In this document: positions 1-8,600 of the stretch, piece by piece | Layout of the letters: the number at the start of each line of letters is the position of its first letter | How positions within the stretch are numbered: the first letter of the stretch is position 1 | Origin: Oceanobacillus jeddahensis | GTDB lineage: Bacteria; Bacillota; Bacilli; Bacillales; Amphibacillaceae | Reading direction: 5' to 3' | DNA: 64,000 nucleotides | NCBI RefSeq assembly: GCF_000750635.1 | Contig: NZ_CCDM010000002.1 | Coordinates: 930,001 to 994,000, forward strand | Notes under the pieces: model-generated | Told to the model about the DNA's origin: nothing | The model's database searches: none | Seen by the model: the letters and a program-made list of their open reading frames with translations, nothing else | Translations under genes and position numbers: made by a program

Positions 1-963
1 ATTGAGCGTCATTTTTCCAACAGGATGTAAAGGGAACATCTTGGCATCCCATACTTTCGTGTCATCAAGGGGATCAAATGGCAGCTGGTCTGCATCTGCC
101 GGGTCCATAATTTGTACATACAGCCCGTATTCTACCGAGCCTCCGTTCTCGATTGTTCGAAACAGATCTTCACCGGCATAATCGGGGTTGATTGCTGCAA
201 TTTTCTCTGCCTCTTTGCTTGTAATGAATTGTACACCTTCAAATGGAATCCACTGGTATTTAATATAATGACGTTTCCCTTCTGCATTTCGCCACACGTA
301 CGTACTCACACTATTACCAGGAATTCGCCGAAAACTTTTGGCTGTACCAATGTTAGAGAAGAGACGGACGATAAAATGTGTGGACTCCGGGTGCCTGGAA
401 ACAAATTCCCAAAGCGAATTTGGATCCATCAGGTTGTTCTTTGGTGATGGTGAAAGTGCTTTGATGCTTTCTGGAAAACGCATCGGATCACGCAATAAAA
501 AGACTGGGATATCATTACAAATAAGGTCAAAAATCCCGTCGTCTGTATAGAACTTTGTTGAGAACCCGCGTATGTTTCGCGATGTATCCGGAGTACCTTT
601 ATTACTTGCTCCGAGCGAAAAACGAACAGCTACAGGAACCGTTTGACCAGTTTGCTGAAGAAAGGGAAGTTTTGTGTATTTGCTCATACTATTCAGCGTT
701 TCAAAATATCCAAAAGCACCATATCCTTTCACATGTAAAGGGCGTTCTACAATCTTCTCGTGAATGAACGTTTCCAGTTTTTCATGTAAAATATTATCTT
801 GTTCCAGTATGGGACCATCTTTACCAACTGTTTGGGAATGATATGGTCCAGAACTATCAGATTGCTTATGTTGACGAACAGAATGCTTGTTTCCTGTTTC
901 TGTCTCTGTTTTTCGAACAGGAATGCGTCTTCCCTTTTGATGGTCTTGATTGTTATCCGTCAT
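1..963 (-). CDS. Catalase, heme-type (C-terminal part outside window)
   Basis: Monofunctional heme catalase, which disproportionates hydrogen peroxide in the cytoplasm. Only the first 321 codons are present; the gene runs off the left edge. Translation on the minus strand gives a catalase core. The distal-side His is in LHVKG (about residue 77), the heme-pocket Asn in LICND (about residue 150), and VAVRFS, RGFSTKFYT, WDAKMFPLHPVGK are family blocks. The first 50 residues are polar and poorly conserved, as in the longer Bacillus spore or vegetative catalases (KatX/KatE type), but which one cannot be said from half a gene. The ATG follows a good GGAGG site seven bases away. A TATAAT-like -10 lies at 993-998 on the minus strand. 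No clear PerR box was seen. Confidence 0.9.
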   Translation of the reverse strand, partial: MTDNNQDHQKGRRIPVRKTETETGNKHSVRQHKQSDSSGPYHSQTVGKDGPILEQDNILHEKLETFIHEKIVERPLHVKGYGAFGYFETLNSMSKYTKLPFLQQTGQTVPVAVRFSLGASNKGTPDTSRNIRGFSTKFYTDDGIFDLICNDIPVFLLRDPMRFPESIKALSPSPKNNLMDPNSLWEFVSRHPESTHFIVRLFSNIGTAKSFRRIPGNSVSTYVWRNAEGKRHYIKYQWIPFEGVQFITSKEAEKIAAINPDYAGEDLFRTIENGGSVEYGLYVQIMDPADADQLPFDPLDDTKVWDAKMFPLHPVGKMTLN

Positions 964-1201
964 TATTTCCTCCTTCTGAAAAATTGGTCTACATTATATG
1001 GTTATGAACAATGCTTGTTTCAATATGCATCGTTATCGCAACTTATTTTAAAAGTGAAAACAATCCATTTTTTAGGATGAATTGAAACGAATTTAATGAA
1101 ATTTATATGGAGGAATCTGGGTTTTTCGACGCAGTTGACTTTTGTTATGGCACTTTAGCAGAGTTATATTAAAATGAATATAAGTGAGAGGGAGTTAATA
1201 G

Positions 1202-1476
1202 ATGAAAAAGCGTTATTTATGCTATTTCTTGTTGACTGTAGTGACAATAATGAAAGGGCTGATGATAACACAGATGTAAATAGCAATAACGAAATAGAGG
1301 CGGAATTCGGGAATGATAATACTATCGAAGAAGTAAATAATAGTGATTCTTCAGATTCAAATGAAGGTCTTTTTGAAGTGACAGAAGAAGAACAAATTGA
1401 TTTGAACATAGGAGATACAGCTGTAGTACAAACATCTATTGGAACTTATGAACTTATAGTCGATGGTGCTGAATAG
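1202..1476 (+). pseudogene. Remnant of a DUF4352-type lipoprotein
   Basis: A GAGGGAG site precedes an ATG that starts a signal-peptide-like reading frame (MKKRYLCYFLL). That frame goes out of phase. The neighbouring frame continues with DCSDNNERADD, a lipobox-Cys-like start of a mature lipoprotein, then an acidic linker, then ending FEVTEEEQIDLNIGDTAVVQ and a short strand. The ending resembles the first beta strand of DUF4352/DUF5067 lipoproteins, which normally run another 100 residues. The gene therefore looks both frameshifted in the signal peptide and truncated at the 3' side. It can be read as a 100-residue ORF from an upstream ATG at 1174, but that start has no ribosome site and loses the signal peptide. 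Confidence 0.5.
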
Positions 1477-1541
1477 GAATTAGTCATAAGCTGCTATCTT
1501 TCTTATCCTCTTTCATTTATCACGGAGAAGCGTCCGTAAAA

Positions 1542-1750
1542 CTCCCGCCTCAAAAATAAAGCGTGAAAATAAATTTATTTAGGCGGGAGATCAGGTGAGC
1601 TAACTCCCTGAATCACTAAGGCTAACTCAGTGGGAGAATGAAGGAAGCAGACTAAGTTCGCGACATCCTGGGACTGGGACTGCGATTACTCGTCCCATCG
1701 TAAAGAGTTGTGCGTCGAAAACTCCCACTGAGTGAAGTTTCGTTTTATGT
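1542..1750. repeat. Structured dispersed repeat, copy 1
   Basis: This 210-bp stretch carries nested inverted repeats: CTCCCGCCT (1542-1550) against AGGCGGGAG (1581-1589), CTCAGTGGGAG (1626-1636) against CTCCCACTGAG (1722-1732), and inside the latter GGGAC...GTCCC. The 1676-1749 part recurs in the 4315-4510 region. It contains no ORF. It could be a MITE/PATE-like element, an IS200/IS605 end with its omega-RNA-like stem loops, or a structured RNA. The rest of the gap between 1477 and 1949 holds nothing else that I recognise. Confidence 0.6.
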
Positions 1751-1949
1751 TACTGGATCCATAACATGGTTGGCTATTAACGTTTAAAAGCCGCATTTTT
1801 CAACGAAAGAATGCGGCTGATTCAATAAATTTGTACTTTCATTCCACAATCGTGCTTGGATTGTTTAACGAACTAAATAAAATTTAAATAGAAATATCAC
1901 GATATTATTGGCGTTCATTAAAACCATGCAGCAAGAACGCCAACTTTTA

Positions 1950-2351
1950 TTATTTTTCTTTTATATTCAGCTGAAACAAGTCAAAGGCGTTACCATACAA
2001 ATCTTCGAAACCTACGCCTTTTCCTCCGGGAACCAACTTAGGTTCGCCGTGAAAGACGACACCCTTTGCTTTCATTTCTTGATAATCCGTTTCAATATCG
2101 TTGCTTAAAAACATCAATGCTGCACTTCCTATCAGTTGTTTACCAATCATTTGGTTTTGCTCTGGTGTCTCAGCCTTCATTAATTCCAATTGTGTCTCAT
2201 TGCTTTCTGCTGGGGAAACCGTAAGATATTTCCATCCCGGTGAAAATTCTATTTCTTCCCGAACAACAAAGCCTAGTGTTTCTGTATAAAACTGCTTTGC
2301 TTCCTCAAGGTCCTTCACGAGGATAGGTACTTGTACAACTTGTGTAATCAA
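1950..2351 (-). CDS. VOC (glyoxalase/bleomycin-resistance fold) family protein
   Basis: 133-residue single-domain VOC protein. The N-terminal half has VQVPILVKDLEEAKQFYTE, the usual first beta-alpha-beta unit. The C-terminal half has a second copy ending GVGFEDLYGNAFDLFQL, where the terminal acidic/aromatic pattern is the metal-side strand of the family. Members include lactoylglutathione lyases, dioxygenases and antibiotic-binding proteins; no residue pattern here fixes the substrate. Translation most likely starts at a TTG with AAAGGAG eight bases upstream; the ATG just before it is out of frame and closes after three codons. It stands alone. A decayed relative with the same orientation lies just upstream at 2510-2741. 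Confidence 0.85.
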   Translation of the reverse strand: MITQVVQVPILVKDLEEAKQFYTETLGFVVREEIEFSPGWKYLTVSPAESNETQLELMKAETPEQNQMIGKQLIGSAALMFLSNDIETDYQEMKAKGVVFHGEPKLVPGGKGVGFEDLYGNAFDLFQLNIKEK

Positions 2352-2509
2352 ACCAACATCTCCTTTCTTAACTATTTTTTGTTAAAAACAGATAGTCTTA
2401 GTTTTTCTTTACATGATCTCTGGATTTCTTGATCACTTCTCATGAAGTTGAAAACTCACTGGTTGAATGAATAAAGGTATTACCTCTTGTGAACATTGCC
2501 TTCACTTGA

Positions 2510-2741
2510 TTAGCTTTGTCTTTTCGTATCAATTAAAAATGTTATGCTGAACTTATCTGTTAAACTCCCAAAAGCAGAACTAAATGACGTTTCTTGGAGT
2601 GACCTCATGACTGTCCCTTCCTGTTTCAATGCTTCAAAGAATCTTTTTGACTTTTCAACATGATTGGTTGAAATACAAATAGTTACCAGATTGTTTTGTT
2701 CAGTAGGTACAGTATTAGAATGGAGTAACTTTTACTGCCAT
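2510..2741 (-). pseudogene. Decayed PhnB-like VOC protein
   Basis: On the minus strand a GGAGGAAA site precedes ATG GCA GTA, but the frame stops after eight codons. A second frame then reads LVTICISTNHVEKSKRFF, EALKQEGTVMRSLQET, FGSLTDKFSITFLID. The last block matches the terminal GxxxDKFGxxWxI motif of PhnB/YjdN-type VOC proteins. At least one frameshift and a loss of the central part are needed to connect the pieces, so this is a pseudogene. Confidence 0.55.
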
Positions 2742-3205
2742 TATTTTTCCTCCTTAGGGTTACAGTAATTCAATTGTAGCATAGCCATTTCTTTAATATT
2801 TCTTTTGGATTGCTGTGTTTAGAAAAGCGTAAATACGAATCATATTCTTGTTTTATTATAAAGACAATACACATTTTTTCCGTCGATGAAATAGAATTTG
2901 CATCTATAAGTAAAATCATAAATCAAGCAATCGAAAAAGAGGTACCAGTATGTAAACGGATATAGGTTAGAGTTAAAGTTTTGGGCGATGTGGTAAGTCA
3001 TGATGATGGAATACTTTAGTTTTTTACGTTGCTAATCGGGCGCTAGCAACTTTGTTCTGGAAATTAATCTACAGAATGAAAAAATATTTCTATTATTTCA
3101 ATTTCTTTACGAATAATTAAAAAAAGATTACATAGATAGAATTCAAGTTTATAAGCTATAAAGAGGGGTAGACAGTAACTATACATTAGAAAGGAAGGTG
3201 TTATT
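2742..3205. other. Intergenic stretch with no recognisable gene
   Basis: About 460 bases of AT-rich sequence with short open frames only and no convincing ribosome site until 3192. A segment near 2890-2965 reads like a broken coding remnant, but it is too short to assign. Confidence 0.4.
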
Positions 3206-3730
3206 ATTAAGAATATTTTTTCGATTTTTCTTGCTTTGGCTGGATTCGTGCTTTTCGCGGGGACAGCAGCTGCTGAGCAGCATCATGAAGTTCAACCAGG
3301 AGATAATGTCTATCGTATCGCACAAAACTATCAAATTGATGTAAATGCTCTTATTGCAGCAAACCCATCTATATCGGATTCTAGTTATATTGAAGCCGGG
3401 CAAACCATAACAATACCAGATGAAAATGGAGCTTCTTTTACAGTTACAGCTTATACGGCTGGGCCTGAATCTACTGGAAAAGAACATGGTGATCCTGCTT
3501 ACGGTATAACAGCATCTGGTGAAGAAGTAGAGGAAGGAAGAACCATTGCATGTCCACAATCTCTTCCTTTTGGCACAAAAGTACATATCCCGGAGTTAGA
3601 TGAGACTTACGTATGTGAAGACCGAGGAAGTGCTATTACTAATGGCCATTTGGATATTTATAAGGAAGACTTAGGCGATGCATTGGAATTTGGAGTACAA
3701 GAACTTCAAGCTAAAGTGTGGACGTATTAA
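3206..3730 (+). CDS. Secreted LysM and 3D-domain protein (YocH-like)
   Basis: Exported cell-wall protein. A signal peptide (KNIFSIFLALAGFVLFAG then AAAEQ) is followed by one LysM repeat (VQPGDNVYRIAQNYQID...IPDENG) that binds peptidoglycan. The C-terminal 3D domain has CEDRGSAI and the LDIY block carrying family Asp residues. The 3D fold is related to MltA/Rpf lytic enzymes, and B. subtilis YocH is the nearest known type (usually near 290 residues; this one is short, with a single LysM). The start is odd: the signal peptide begins immediately after ATT AAG, and AGGAAGG lies seven bases before that ATT, so either ATT is used or an ATG has mutated. The first standard start, TTG at 3236, would cut into the signal peptide. 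A terminator follows. Confidence 0.8.
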   Translation: MKNIFSIFLALAGFVLFAGTAAAEQHHEVQPGDNVYRIAQNYQIDVNALIAANPSISDSSYIEAGQTITIPDENGASFTVTAYTAGPESTGKEHGDPAYGITASGEEVEEGRTIACPQSLPFGTKVHIPELDETYVCEDRGSAITNGHLDIYKEDLGDALEFGVQELQAKVWTY

Positions 3731-3782
3731 ACCTAAGAATAAGATTATGGATTTATATTTGTATTAATACCCTTACTACAAG

Positions 3783-3830
3783 GAAAGCAGCCACCTGTGG
3801 ATCACAATCAGGTTGGTTGCTTTCTTTGTG
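3783..3830 (+). terminator. Intrinsic terminator of the LysM-3D gene
   Basis: Stem GAAAGCAGCCACCTG against CAGGTTGGTTGCTTTC with an 11-base loop, followed by a T-rich stretch. Confidence 0.75.
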
Positions 3831-4585
3831 TTGGTTATCTCGTTCAGTTCGTTTGAGGAAAGGTAATAGATGTGAATTCTTGAAATTGAAAAATGGATAA
3901 TCTCAAGGAAATAAAAAGATTAAACTCCTGTTGAAAATGCGTGGTATTTTATCAAGATAAAGGATGAATTTATGGTCTGAAATAAAAGTATTGAAAAGAA
4001 TAATGCTCGCTCCTTTATTTTTAATCGTAAGAAGTTAAATTCCTAAAAATATTATAAAAGACCTATTTAATTTCATGAAAAAATGACTTTTATCACTAAA
4101 AATAGTTTGTATATTGGTGTAACATGTGCAATGTATAATCCTTTATAAAATAAAAGGAGTTGTTAGAATAATTTTGTAAACGATTTCAATATACTTAGTG
4201 TTTATTATTGAAAAATTAGATTATCATTGAAAAAGTTGACCGAAGAATTATTACCAGCTTTTATGCTTAACATTCTGATGGCTTTCATTTATCGCAGTGT
4301 AACTGGCTGGGGCTGGGACTGCGATTACTCGTCCCATCAAAACCGTCGCTAGATAGTTTTATTGCTGTCTGTATTAAATTTAAGAAAATTCATTAACCTG
4401 ACAACATTGCTACGATTACTCGCCCCACCGAAGAGCTTTTGCGGTTACTCGTCCCGTCGTAAAGAGTGGTGCGTCGAAAAATCCCCGCTGAATGAAGTTT
4501 CACTTTATAGTCTTGACACTAGTATGGATTTTCGTTACATTTTAGAAAACCGACTGGTTGGATTTAAAATAGGAGTGAATCAAAT
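3831..4585. repeat. Gene-free gap with dispersed repeat copies 2 and 3
   Basis: No gene is supported in these 755 bases. Bases 4315-4338 are identical to 1676-1699 in the first repeat. A second partial unit begins near 4413, and 4441-4510 matches 1682-1749 at roughly five bases in six. The units keep the GATTACTCGTCCC core and the GAATGAAGTTTC end. An open frame at 4362-4589 overlaps the repeat, has no ribosome site and is not counted as a gene. Confidence 0.6.
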
Positions 4586-5251
4586 ATGAGTAGAAAATAT
4601 AATGCAAAACAAACCAGAGAAAATATTATCGAAACTGCCATTCAATTATTTATGGAAAAAGGTTTTGAGAAAACGAGTATGCAAGATATTGCTAACACCC
4701 TTGGTATATCTAAAGGTGGTATTTATCATCATTTTAAATCAAAGGAAGACATCATTGATATTGTCAGGGAAAATAAAGCAAACAGTGTAGAAGCTCAATT
4801 AAACAAATGGAAAGAAACGATTAAGGAGCAATCTGCGAAAGAAGAACTAATCGCTATCTTAGAAAAAAATATAACGGATCAGCAAGCACATTCGATGGAT
4901 GAGGTATTCCGTACACAAATGAAAAGTCCTGATTTTATTGTATCGATGATGAAAAATTCCATTGACAGCAGTGCCCCGGCATTTGCCCAAATTATAAAAG
5001 AAGGAATAGAAGATGGATCGATCACAACCAATTATCCGGAGGAATGTGCAGAAGTTTTCTTTTTATTAATTAATATTTGGTGTGATCCCGTTATTTTCCA
5101 AGCGGATCCGGAGAAATCATATAAACGATTACAGTTTGTCCAAGAAATGATGAAGTCTATGGGAATAGATATTGTAAGTGATAAAGTGATTGAAGAAACT
5201 GCGGACCTGCTAAAAAAATTGTACCCGGAAGCTTATGATCAAAAGGAGTAA
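4586..5251 (+). CDS. TetR/AcrR-family transcriptional regulator
   Basis: 221-residue one-component regulator. The N-terminal HTH is complete: ENIIETAIQLFMEKGFEKTS, MQDIANTLGISKGGIYHHFK, SKEDIIDIV. The remaining 160 residues form the helical ligand and dimer domain typical of TetR proteins. The ATG has AGGAG about ten bases upstream. It lies 51 bases before a small membrane protein gene in the same direction, which may be a co-transcribed target. The ligand cannot be inferred. The promoter region overlaps the dispersed repeat, so its own promoter may have been rearranged. Confidence 0.9.
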   Translation: MSRKYNAKQTRENIIETAIQLFMEKGFEKTSMQDIANTLGISKGGIYHHFKSKEDIIDIVRENKANSVEAQLNKWKETIKEQSAKEELIAILEKNITDQQAHSMDEVFRTQMKSPDFIVSMMKNSIDSSAPAFAQIIKEGIEDGSITTNYPEECAEVFFLLINIWCDPVIFQADPEKSYKRLQFVQEMMKSMGIDIVSDKVIEETADLLKKLYPEAYDQKE

Positions 5252-5302
5252 GTTGTCGAATATGTATATCTAAAATATACCGAAAGTAAAGGTGCTGCAA
5301 AA

Positions 5303-5752
5303 ATGGATATATTGAAATTAATAATGAAAAAGCTTTTCGTGGCTATACTAGGTTCTTTTTTGTTCAGTTCAGTCTTAGCAATCATTGCTAATGCTCAGAG
5401 GTCGCCAGAAGAAGAAAGACCACCAGAACAAATCGGTTTTGATGATGCTTTTTTACTCGTTTTTATCGTGTCCAGCATTATTTCGATAATTGGAGGTATT
5501 CCAGCTTCTCTTATTATTGATGAAATTATGAAAAAATTTTCAAAGCGAATATTCAAATATATTCTCCATCCAATATTGTATATTTTTGCTGGGGGCGTAG
5601 TCACAGGATTGTTCCATTTATTTTTACAAGGGAGGATCGGTGTATATCTTTCAATTCTTGGTATGATAGCAGCTTTTTGCTTCTATATCGTTTCCATAAG
5701 TATAAATAAAATAATTCAGATTTCGAAAGAACAGGAAGAAGAAGATAATTAG
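5303..5752 (+). CDS. Small integral membrane protein, unknown family
   Basis: 149 residues, not recognised. There are four likely membrane segments: residues 10-28, 49-70, 88-108 and 114-134. A short acidic loop (RSPEEERPPEQ) between the first two faces one side of the membrane, and the tail is charged (SKEQEEEDN). The start is an ATG with AAAGGTG nearby; an internal ATG at codon 8 is an alternative. It lies between a TetR gene and a run of lipoprotein genes and may be co-expressed with either. Confidence 0.65.
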   Translation: MDILKLIMKKLFVAILGSFLFSSVLAIIANAQRSPEEERPPEQIGFDDAFLLVFIVSSIISIIGGIPASLIIDEIMKKFSKRIFKYILHPILYIFAGGVVTGLFHLFLQGRIGVYLSILGMIAAFCFYIVSISINKIIQISKEQEEEDN

Positions 5753-5793
5753 TTATAAATAATAAGCTTTCAAATCAATAGGAGGTTTAAGCG

Positions 5794-6666
5794 ATGAAAT
5801 TATTCTATTCCTTTTCTTTATTATTATTTGTAGTGATTTCTGCCTGTTCAGCAGAGACAGAGGAACAGGTGCCAGAACAAGATTCTAAGAAAGTATACGT
5901 TGAAGATGCGGAAGAGAAAGCGGATATATTGAAGGAATTTCAAGCTGCTGAAGAAGAAATTTATAGTATGAGCATGGGGGCAAACGTATCTCAAGTTGTA
6001 ACAGGGGAGGATGGGGTAAGTATAGATACTGAGGTTTCTGCTAGTTCTGATTTAATACTTGACCCACTCGCAGCACGTATAGACAGTGAAGAGGATACGT
6101 ATACGCAAAACACGGAATTAAGCATGCATCTTAACGAGGATGCTACTTATTTATCAGCCAATCCAAGTGATGAGGACCCACACTGGCAGAAATTCACTGG
6201 GGAGGAGCATGAAGAAATACTTGCAGGTATAGAGAAAGAAAATGAAGCGTTTTTATTTGTAAATTATGATGTTTTACTTGAATATACAGATGAATTCGTT
6301 CTTGCTTTAGTAAGCGATGATGAGGGTGAAGCGGATGAACATAACTTCGATTATTATGAACTTACCTTGGGAGGAGATTCCAATATCTATCATGAGTTAA
6401 TTAATGATCGAAATATGGATGAACCCGATCAGTTTGCTGATGTCGATGACTTCAATTTTAATGTAACCCTTGATAAAGATACAAAACACCCAATCGAAAT
6501 ATATTCAACAATGTACGGTACGCTGGATATGGAGGGAGAGGTTCTTCAGGTAGAGGAGATTATCTTTACCCATGTGATGGGAACGAATAATTTGGAAGAA
6601 GGAGATTTGAAGATTCCCACCCGTGTTGAGATGTCAGCAGAAACGGATGAAGAGGATGAAGAATAA
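5794..6666 (+). CDS. Lipoprotein, DUF6612-like
   Basis: 290 residues with a lipoprotein signal (hydrophobic stretch ending VVISACSAE, lipid-modified Cys about residue 18). The acidic mature part has the layout of DUF6612/LolA-like extracellular lipoproteins: a helix (KADILKEFQAAEEEIYSMSM), alternating beta strands with a WQKFT block, and a closing strand that ends in IPTRVEMSAE. The function of the family is unknown; the fold suggests binding of a hydrophobic ligand or protein outside the membrane. AGGAGG sits eight bases before the ATG. It heads a series of lipoprotein genes on the same strand. The gene at 9123 is a shorter relative, and 6678-6807 looks like an internally deleted one. Confidence 0.75.
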   Translation: MKLFYSFSLLLFVVISACSAETEEQVPEQDSKKVYVEDAEEKADILKEFQAAEEEIYSMSMGANVSQVVTGEDGVSIDTEVSASSDLILDPLAARIDSEEDTYTQNTELSMHLNEDATYLSANPSDEDPHWQKFTGEEHEEILAGIEKENEAFLFVNYDVLLEYTDEFVLALVSDDEGEADEHNFDYYELTLGGDSNIYHELINDRNMDEPDQFADVDDFNFNVTLDKDTKHPIEIYSTMYGTLDMEGEVLQVEEIIFTHVMGTNNLEEGDLKIPTRVEMSAETDEEDEE

Positions 6667-6677
6667 GGAGGGAGACG

Positions 6678-6807
6678 GTGGGTAAAATAGTTCTTTTTCT
6701 TTTGAGTATATTGTTTATAGCTGGATGTGGAGAGGCGGCCGAAGCAGAAGTCGTGGAAGAATATTGAAATACCTGAGGGAATAGAAAATGAGCAATTACA
6801 TTCATGA
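6678..6807 (+). pseudogene. Internally deleted lipoprotein remnant
   Basis: AAGGAGGGAG precedes a GTG that opens an intact lipoprotein signal peptide (MGKIVLFLLSILFIAGCGE). After only 29 codons the frame stops. The overlapping frame then reads KNIEIPEGIENEQ, which resembles the last residues of the DUF6612-like protein at 9123 (ENIEVPEGVVSY). The simplest reading is one ancestral DUF6612 lipoprotein that lost its whole middle. A 29-residue lipopeptide could still be made. Confidence 0.5.
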
Positions 6808-6931
6808 TAAAGGAAAATTTATTCGACAGAAGTTTTATTCTTCTATGAATTTGTTGATGAATGGAACGTGCGCAGTTCTTGTTTTTGGTAAGGAAAAATA
6901 TAAAATCCTCGTAACAAAGGAGGAGGATGGA

Positions 6932-8066
6932 ATGAGAAAAATTTTACTAATATTCTTTGTTTTGGGAACGTTTTTCATTTTAGCAGCATGTGAGGACAAA
7001 GGTAGGGAAGACGCAGAAAATAATGAAGCTGCAAATAAAGAGGAATCCGATTTAATAGAAAAAACAGGTGTAATCGGGGAGGAAATTTCATTCGAGGATT
7101 TATCGTTGACCGTGAATAGTATGGAAGAAAAAAGTTCTGGTCCGCATCAATATGACGCAACAGGTGAGGGGAATGTATTCATCATTGTTGATATAACGCT
7201 TAAGAATACAGGAGAAGAAAAGATGGACTATGCTGCTCGCCCGCATTTTTACTTAGAGGATAGCTCGGGTGCTCTCCTGGATGTTTATGGAGATGAGGTT
7301 GACAGAATAGGTAGTGCTGACAAGTGTGGACGGAGATACGAAAATGAATCACTTCAATGAACTGGAACCGGAGGAAGAAGTATCGGGAACACAAGCATTT
7401 CGAGTTCCAGAAGACTATGGAGAATTATTTTTAATATTTGAAAGATGGGATGAGCGGAGGCCACCTGACTTACAAATCGGTGAAATAATAGTCAGCTTAA
7501 GTGAAATAAATGAAGATAGTACCGTGGAAAAGGAAACGGAAGATGAAAAAGAATCTCCAGAAGGTTTTGCGGAAGATCAAAAACGAACGATAGGAGAGAC
7601 TGGGATACATGATTCCCGTTTGTATACGCAAGAGATAACAATAAATGATGTACGGACAGAAGATACGTATGAAGTAAATTATTTAAAAGCTGGAGAAGAA
7701 GTGCGTGATGACCGACCGCTTGAGCATGATCATTTTATTGTTTTCGAGTTAACAATGAAAAATATATCCGATGAACCCATCGATTCCCAGGATTTAGCTC
7801 CCGTAGATGTAACAGACGATAACGGTGAATTGTACGCTCGGCATAATCACTTTTGTTTTTGGCCTGATGGACTTGATTTATCTGTTGTTGGATTTGCAGA
7901 CAAAGAAGAGATGGAACCCGGGGATTCTTTTACAGGAGAGCTTGTTTGTGATGTCAACGAATCAAGTCATTACGAATTAAGGTATGGATGGGAGTCAGAT
8001 TACTTATCCAATGAAATTTTTTGGGAAATTGATATGGATGAGTTTGGAAAGGAGCTGAACAAATAA
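6932..8066 (+). pseudogene. Two-domain DUF4352-like lipoprotein with a frameshift
   Basis: A lipoprotein signal (ending FILAACEDKG) starts at the ATG after AAAGGAGGAGG. A first DUF4352-like immunoglobulin-type domain follows: GEEISFEDLSLTVNS, then NVFIIVDITLKNTGEEKMD. At about 7310-7330 the frame ends, and the +1 frame carries the rest of that domain (ELEPEEEVSGTQAFRVP). An acidic linker and a second similar domain (HFIVFELTMKNISDEPI, GDSFTGELVC) run on to the TAA at 8066. One inserted or deleted base separates the halves. The downstream half could restart at GTG 7314 but would lack a signal. It was probably a functional surface lipoprotein until recently, or carries a sequencing error. The stop overlaps the start of the next gene. 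Confidence 0.7.
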
Positions 8067-8527
8067 TGATGAAACGAATGTTAAGAATCATCGGACTGTT
8101 ATTTTTATTTCTTTGTACTGTCGGGTTGATAGCCTGCAGTTCCAGTGAAACGATTACTTTAAGAGGGGATATAGAGGACTTTGCAAACGATGTTGAAATT
8201 ATTTTGGAAGCAAAAGATGAAGAAGTACAATCGATGCAATATGTTATTGCATCCTCCTATTCAGATATGAATATAACAAAAGAAGAGGCAAAAGAGATGG
8301 AAGAAGAGATTCGGCTGATGTATGGGAGTTTAATGGGGGCAGATGGTATGGGAGTTAACGTTAATTATGGAGATACAGAAATAGAATTAGTAATGTATAT
8401 TGATTTTAGAGAAGTTAATCAATCAGATCTGTCCGAATATGGTTTTGAGAATGTGGAAGATGGTGATTTAGAATTGGAAAATATGATGATGCAATTGGAA
8501 GAAGCAGGTTTTGAGAGAGAATCCTAG
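8066..8527 (+). CDS. Lipoprotein, DUF1307 (YehR)-like
   Basis: 153 residues. The signal peptide ends GLIACSSS, with the lipid-bearing Cys at about residue 24. The mature domain has a short strand pair, a helix rich in Glu/Lys (MNITKEEAKEMEEEIRLMYG) and a strand GDTEIELVMYIDFRE. This is the layout of YehR/DUF1307 lipoproteins, whose role is unknown; the assignment is by pattern only. The ATG overlaps the previous stop (TAATG) with AAAGGAG upstream, indicating translational coupling to the frameshifted DUF4352 gene. Confidence 0.65.
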   Translation: MMKRMLRIIGLLFLFLCTVGLIACSSSETITLRGDIEDFANDVEIILEAKDEEVQSMQYVIASSYSDMNITKEEAKEMEEEIRLMYGSLMGADGMGVNVNYGDTEIELVMYIDFREVNQSDLSEYGFENVEDGDLELENMMMQLEEAGFERES

Positions 8528-8600
8528 ACTGACAGATGTATTTGTCTACATGTTTAATGTGAAGAAAATTTTTGTATATATTTAAGCGAGGAGGCAGAAA

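Noticed and set aside
112..1080. Several plus-strand open frames at the left edge
   Set aside because: They are antisense to the catalase gene, which has family motifs and a proper start on the minus strand.
1908..2289. Plus-strand frames opposite the VOC gene
   Set aside because: Shadow frames; the minus-strand protein shows the conserved fold.
4362..4589. Open frame of 75 codons before the TetR gene
   Set aside because: It overlaps the dispersed repeat, has no ribosome site and no family features.
7200..7394. Minus-strand frame opposite the frameshifted lipoprotein
   Set aside because: It is the complement of an acidic coding region and has no start context.
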